A stretch of DNA of 64,000 bases. Source: Serinicoccus profundi. Its GTDB lineage: Bacteria > Actinomycetota > Actinomycetes > Actinomycetales > Dermatophilaceae. The DNA lies in contig NZ_CP042862.1 in assembly GCF_008001015.1 (NCBI RefSeq), positions 248,001-312,000 of the forward strand, given 5' to 3'. Positions within the stretch are counted from its first letter, which is position 1. The number at the start of each line of letters is the position of its first letter. Positions 61,380 to 64,000 of the stretch are shown here, piece after piece. A program made the position numbers and the translations under genes. The notes beneath the pieces are model-generated. The model was not told where the DNA came from and did not search any database. It saw only the letters and a program-made list of their open reading frames with translations.

Positions 61380-62177
61380 ATGTTGAGTATCGGAGAGTTC
61401 GCCCGGTTGGCCGGGGTGTCGGTGCGCATGCTGCGCCACTACGACCAGCTCGCCCTGCTGCGCCCGCAGCGAGTCGACCCGCACAGTGGATACCGCTCGT
61501 ATGCCGCAGCTCAGCTCGCCCGCGCCAACCAGCTCGTCGGCCTCAAGGAGCTCGGGTTCACCCTCGAGCAGGTCGGCGTGCTGCTGGACGGCGAGCTGAG
61601 CGAGGGCGAGGTTATCGCCCTCATGCGGGCCCGTCGCGATGCGCTGCGCGAGCAGCTCGCGGCGGACCGTCACCGGCTCGCGGCCCTCGAGGCGAGGCTC
61701 CGATCGATCGAGAAGGAGAATCCCATGTCCGACTACATCGAGAAGCCGTTGCCCGCGCTCACCCTCGCCCAGCTGACCGTCCGCATCGAGGAGATGTCAG
61801 AGGTCGAGGAGGAGATGAGCAGCATGTTCCAGCGCGTCAACGCCCTGATCGGCGACCGCCCACGGCTGGGTCCCGGCGTCGCCACCTACGCGCCCGACGG
61901 TGACGGCATGATCGCGGCGGCGGCCGAACAGGTAGGGCCCGACGAGACCCCTGACGGTCTGGAGGCCGGCAGGCTCGCGGCCGTCGACAAGGCCCTGACC
62001 GTGCGGTATGCGGGCGCTGACCTGTCCGGCATCCAGCAGGCCTGGCAGGGGCTGGTCGCGGAGGTGGAGGCGCGCGGTCTCACGCCCACCGGGACCTGCC
62101 GCGAGGTGTATGACGTGACGCCGTTCGACGGTGCAGGTGCGGGGTGGTCGGTGGACCTGCAGCAGCCGGTCGCCTAG
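61380..62177 (+). CDS. MerR family regulator with GyrI-like effector domain
   Basis: A 265-residue activator. The N-terminal 70 residues fit the MerR winged helix (L-S-I-G-E-F-A-R-L-A-G-V-S-V-R-M-L-R-H-Y-D), followed by a long dimerisation helix to about 115. The second half from about 120 is a GyrI/SOUL-like ligand-binding domain as in BmrR, which senses many hydrophobic cations. The gene's own promoter has the 19-base spacer and dyad typical of MerR targets. Nearby transporters are absent, so its target may be elsewhere. Confidence 0.87.
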   Translation: MLSIGEFARLAGVSVRMLRHYDQLALLRPQRVDPHSGYRSYAAAQLARANQLVGLKELGFTLEQVGVLLDGELSEGEVIALMRARRDALREQLAADRHRLAALEARLRSIEKENPMSDYIEKPLPALTLAQLTVRIEEMSEVEEEMSSMFQRVNALIGDRPRLGPGVATYAPDGDGMIAAAAEQVGPDETPDGLEAGRLAAVDKALTVRYAGADLSGIQQAWQGLVAEVEARGLTPTGTCREVYDVTPFDGAGAGWSVDLQQPVA

Positions 62178-62194
62178 GCAGGGCGCGTCCAGAT

Positions 62195-62236
62195 GGTCCC
62201 GTGGGAGTGGGCGCATATGCCCACTTCCACGGGACC
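62195..62236. terminator. Near-perfect 18-bp hairpin (family B) after the MerR gene
   Basis: Arms at 62195-62212 and 62219-62236 match at 17 of 18 positions around the loop GCATAT. It begins 18 bases after the MerR stop. The same family lies at 63379-63479 after the next gene. No T-run follows, so terminator function is inferred. Confidence 0.65.
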
Positions 62237-62282
62237 TTCTATGCAGGGCTGTGGATGACGGACAGCCGGCGCGGACATCTGG

Positions 62283-62416
62283 GTGCAGAGTTGCCGGGAG
62301 AGGCCGTGCCACGGGGAGGTGACGTAGGGGTGCAGAGTTCCAGGGGAAGGGATGCCGTGAGGTGCAGAGCTCCAGGGGAGGGGCTGATGGTGGAGAGCTC
62401 CAGAGGGAGGGAGGCC
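62283..62416 (+). repeat. Four degenerate GTGCAGAG-type direct repeats before the DUF559 gene
   Basis: Copies begin at about 62283, 62330, 62362 and 62391. A common core is GTGCAGAGCTCCAGGGGAGG with changes. The last leads into the ribosome site of the gene at 62417. They could be regulator sites or a slippage-prone tract. The stretch 62178-62416 has no gene I can support. Confidence 0.55.
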
Positions 62417-63376
62417 ATGGGGGTGGAGAGGGCTGGGACGGGACGGACGCCGTCCGCCCGGCGTCGGGCATGGCGCCAGGAGGTAGGGCGCCAGGTGGCC
62501 CGGCGGCACGGCGGCGTCGCCAACCGTGCTGACCTGCTGCGGGCGGGACTGGCCGACCACGACGTGCGCGCCGAGGTCGATCGTGGCGTGTGGCACCGCG
62601 CCGGATGCCACACCCTCTGCATCGAGGGAGCGGCACCGCAGGGTGAGGGTCTGCTGTGGCGGGCGCTGTGGGAGTCGGGGCCGCGCGCAGTGCTGGACGG
62701 TCCCACCTCCCTCATCGCCGCCGGTCTCCTGCACTGGGAGGAGCCCCTCGTCCACGTCTGCGTGCCGCGCAACGCCACCGTCCGCGACATCCCCGGGGTG
62801 CGCTGTCACGTGGTGCGGGACATCGGCCCGACGATCCCCTTCGGCCTTCGCCGCACCAGGCCGGAGGTCGCCCTCATCCGTGCCGCCGAGTGGGCGCGCT
62901 CCGACCGGGCCGCCTCGACCCTGATCGCCATGACGGTGCAGCAGCGTCTCGTCCCTCCCGCGGCGGTCCTGGACCGGTGGTCGCAGACGCGCCGGTCCTC
63001 CCGGCGGCGCCTCCTCGACTCGGTGATCCGCGACGTCTGCGACGGGGCCCACTCGATCAACGAGCTCGACGTCGCCCAGGCGTGCCGAGCGCGCGGCATA
63101 CCTGAGCCGACTCGGCAGCAGGTCCGCAGGACCTCGACCGGGACCGTCTACCTCGATCTCTTCTGGGAGGGCTTCGGGGTGCACGCGGAGGTCCAGGGCG
63201 CGCACCATCTGTGGGGCCTGAACGGGGTGGACGACGCCGTGCGCGGCAACGCCCTGGCCGTCGGGGCGCGGGGGCTGGTGAGCCTGCAGATCCCGGTCCT
63301 GGGCTGGCGGCTGCACCCGGAGGTCTTCCTCGACCAGATCGCCGACGCGCTGCGCGCGGGAGGGTGGGCCGCTTGA
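62417..63376 (+). CDS. AbiEi-like/DUF559 protein
   Basis: A 319-residue protein. The first 75 residues form an AbiEi-type antitoxin winged-helix domain (H-G-G-V-A-N-R-A-D-L-L-R-A-G-L). The C-terminal 100 residues are DUF559-like, with the nuclease-fold pattern L-D-L-F-W-E-G-F-G-V-H-A-E-V-Q-G-A-H-H resembling Vsr-type endonucleases. No paired toxin gene is adjacent, so a type IV system is not shown. The ATG at 62417 is picked because GAGGGAGGGAGG lies just upstream. The gene is bracketed by family-B hairpins. Confidence 0.75.
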   Translation: MGVERAGTGRTPSARRRAWRQEVGRQVARRHGGVANRADLLRAGLADHDVRAEVDRGVWHRAGCHTLCIEGAAPQGEGLLWRALWESGPRAVLDGPTSLIAAGLLHWEEPLVHVCVPRNATVRDIPGVRCHVVRDIGPTIPFGLRRTRPEVALIRAAEWARSDRAASTLIAMTVQQRLVPPAAVLDRWSQTRRSSRRRLLDSVIRDVCDGAHSINELDVAQACRARGIPEPTRQQVRRTSTGTVYLDLFWEGFGVHAEVQGAHHLWGLNGVDDAVRGNALAVGARGLVSLQIPVLGWRLHPEVFLDQIADALRAGGWAA

Positions 63377-63378
63377 GG

Positions 63379-63479
63379 GTCCCGCGAAAGTCGCAGGATA
63401 TGCCGACTCCTACGGGACGCTGCGGGGTTGCTGCCGATGGTCCCGTAGGAGTTGGCAGATATCCCGACTCCCACGGGAC
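63379..63479. repeat. Two family-B inverted repeats in tandem (61-base spacing)
   Basis: Inverted repeats lie at 63379-63418 (11 of 15 arm positions paired) and 63440-63479 (14 of 16). Both have an ATAT-containing loop and are followed by GCTGCGG. They start 3 bases after the preceding stop. The first family member is at 62195-62236. Confidence 0.75.
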
Positions 63480-63554
63480 GCTGCGGCGCTGCCGCTCTCC
63501 TCACCCCGAGATGCCGTGCCGACGCGACGCCGCGACCTCGTTACCCTGAGGAGC

Positions 63555-64000
63555 ATGGCGAAGACCGCGACGACGCACCCGCTCCTGGACCAGCACGCCG
63601 AGACCATCGAGGCCGCGACGCAGGCGCTGCGGGAGCGCAGCTACTACAGCCGCTACCCGGAGTCACCGAGCCCCCGGGTGTATGGCGAGGGCTCGCCGGA
63701 GCGGGGGCAGCTCGCCCACCAGGAGACGCTCAACAAGGAGATCGACGGCCTGGCCGACCAGCCCACGACCGGGCGCAGCGTCAGCTCGGAGAAGAGCCCC
63801 TACGGCCCGACGCTGGGCGTGCGCTACCCCGAGCTCGACGTCGACGCAGCGATGGCGGCCGCTCAGGCCGCGATCCCCGCCTGGCGCGACGCCAGCGCCG
63901 AGGTCCGCGCGGCCGTGCTCACCGAGGTCGTCGAGCGCATCAACGCCCGCTCCCACGAGATGGCGCACGCCGTCATGCACACGAGCGGCCAGCCGTTCGT
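63555..64000 (+). CDS. paaN: Phenylacetic acid degradation protein PaaN, partial
   Basis: About 148 residues of an aldehyde dehydrogenase superfamily enzyme. The beginning (A-T-Q-A-L-R-E-R-S-Y-Y-S-R-Y-P-E and S-P-S-P-R-V-Y-G-E-G) matches PaaN, which oxidises the ring-cleavage aldehyde in actinobacterial phenylacetate breakdown. The window ends before the catalytic Cys and Glu. The ATG at 63555 has GAGGAG just upstream. It is on the strand opposite to paaK, paaI and paaH. Confidence 0.88.
   Translation, partial: MAKTATTHPLLDQHAETIEAATQALRERSYYSRYPESPSPRVYGEGSPERGQLAHQETLNKEIDGLADQPTTGRSVSSEKSPYGPTLGVRYPELDVDAAMAAAQAAIPAWRDASAEVRAAVLTEVVERINARSHEMAHAVMHTSGQPF

Noticed and set aside
62417-63376. 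Type IV AbiE toxin-antitoxin system
   Set aside because: Only the AbiEi-like domain protein is present, with no AbiEii partner adjacent on either side.

Overview
The window is about 73 percent G+C, with codon third positions almost always G or C. Genes are packed tightly, with many ATGA and GTGA stop/start overlaps. Gene content (csoR-copZ-copA, a cydDC fusion, paa genes, DUF5926 and DUF4446 families, NarL-type regulators, AbiEi/DUF559 proteins) points to a high-GC actinobacterium. By inference it is a member of the Micrococcales, perhaps Intrasporangiaceae or Ornithinimicrobiaceae. I found no rRNA, tRNA, CRISPR array, transposase or prophage.

Layout. 1-16.8 kb is mostly housekeeping: lgt (cut by the window edge), a HIBCH-like hydrolase, DUF5926, a family 2 glycosyltransferase, a large membrane alkaline-phosphatase-fold protein, DUF4446, a YegS-like lipid kinase, serS, a two-component system followed by an ABC-2 exporter, a HAD phosphatase, a SpoU methyltransferase and a glyoxalase-like protein. 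16.8-19.7 kb is a copper operon (csoR-copZ-copA) with a clear CsoR operator. 20-22 kb holds small enzymes. 22.1-31.2 kb is unusually rich in RNA-active proteins: a four-domain cold-shock protein, MazEF, Pnkp with Hen1, VapBC, a 2H phosphoesterase, and a barstar-like inhibitor with an exported guanyl-specific RNase behind purB. 31-41.5 kb carries purB, a small operon under paired operators, and the bd oxidase cluster cydA-cydB-cydDC beside a BlaI/M56 pair. 41.5-46.7 kb has galE and assorted metabolic and membrane genes. 47.4-55.8 kb is a four-gene MacB-like ABC operon preceded by a gene-free stretch of duplicated sequence. 56-64 kb carries phenylacetate genes (paaK, paaI, paaH and the start of paaN), interrupted by a MerR regulator and a repeat-flanked AbiEi/DUF559 gene.

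How it works together. CopA and CopZ remove copper under CsoR control. CydAB needs CydDC for assembly. PaaK activates phenylacetate, PaaI rescues CoA from dead-end thioesters, and PaaH and PaaN act in ring cleavage and beta-oxidation. The RNA region pairs RNA-cutting toxins with a known RNA-repair machine.

The most unusual signals are non-coding: (i) GGTATGCC/GGCATACC is greatly over-represented and appears to dictate use of the rare Ile codon ATA; (ii) a 32-bp hairpin repeat lies in exact-period arrays after genes and has also entered the cydC reading frame; (iii) other hairpin families lie at 3.9-4.4 kb and around the DUF559 gene; (iv) many genes have a TAnnnT -10 element 6-9 bases before the start codon, suggesting leaderless mRNAs. 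Two genes (cydDC and the M56 peptidase) are each broken by one missing base in a C/G run, so indels in the assembly should be considered.
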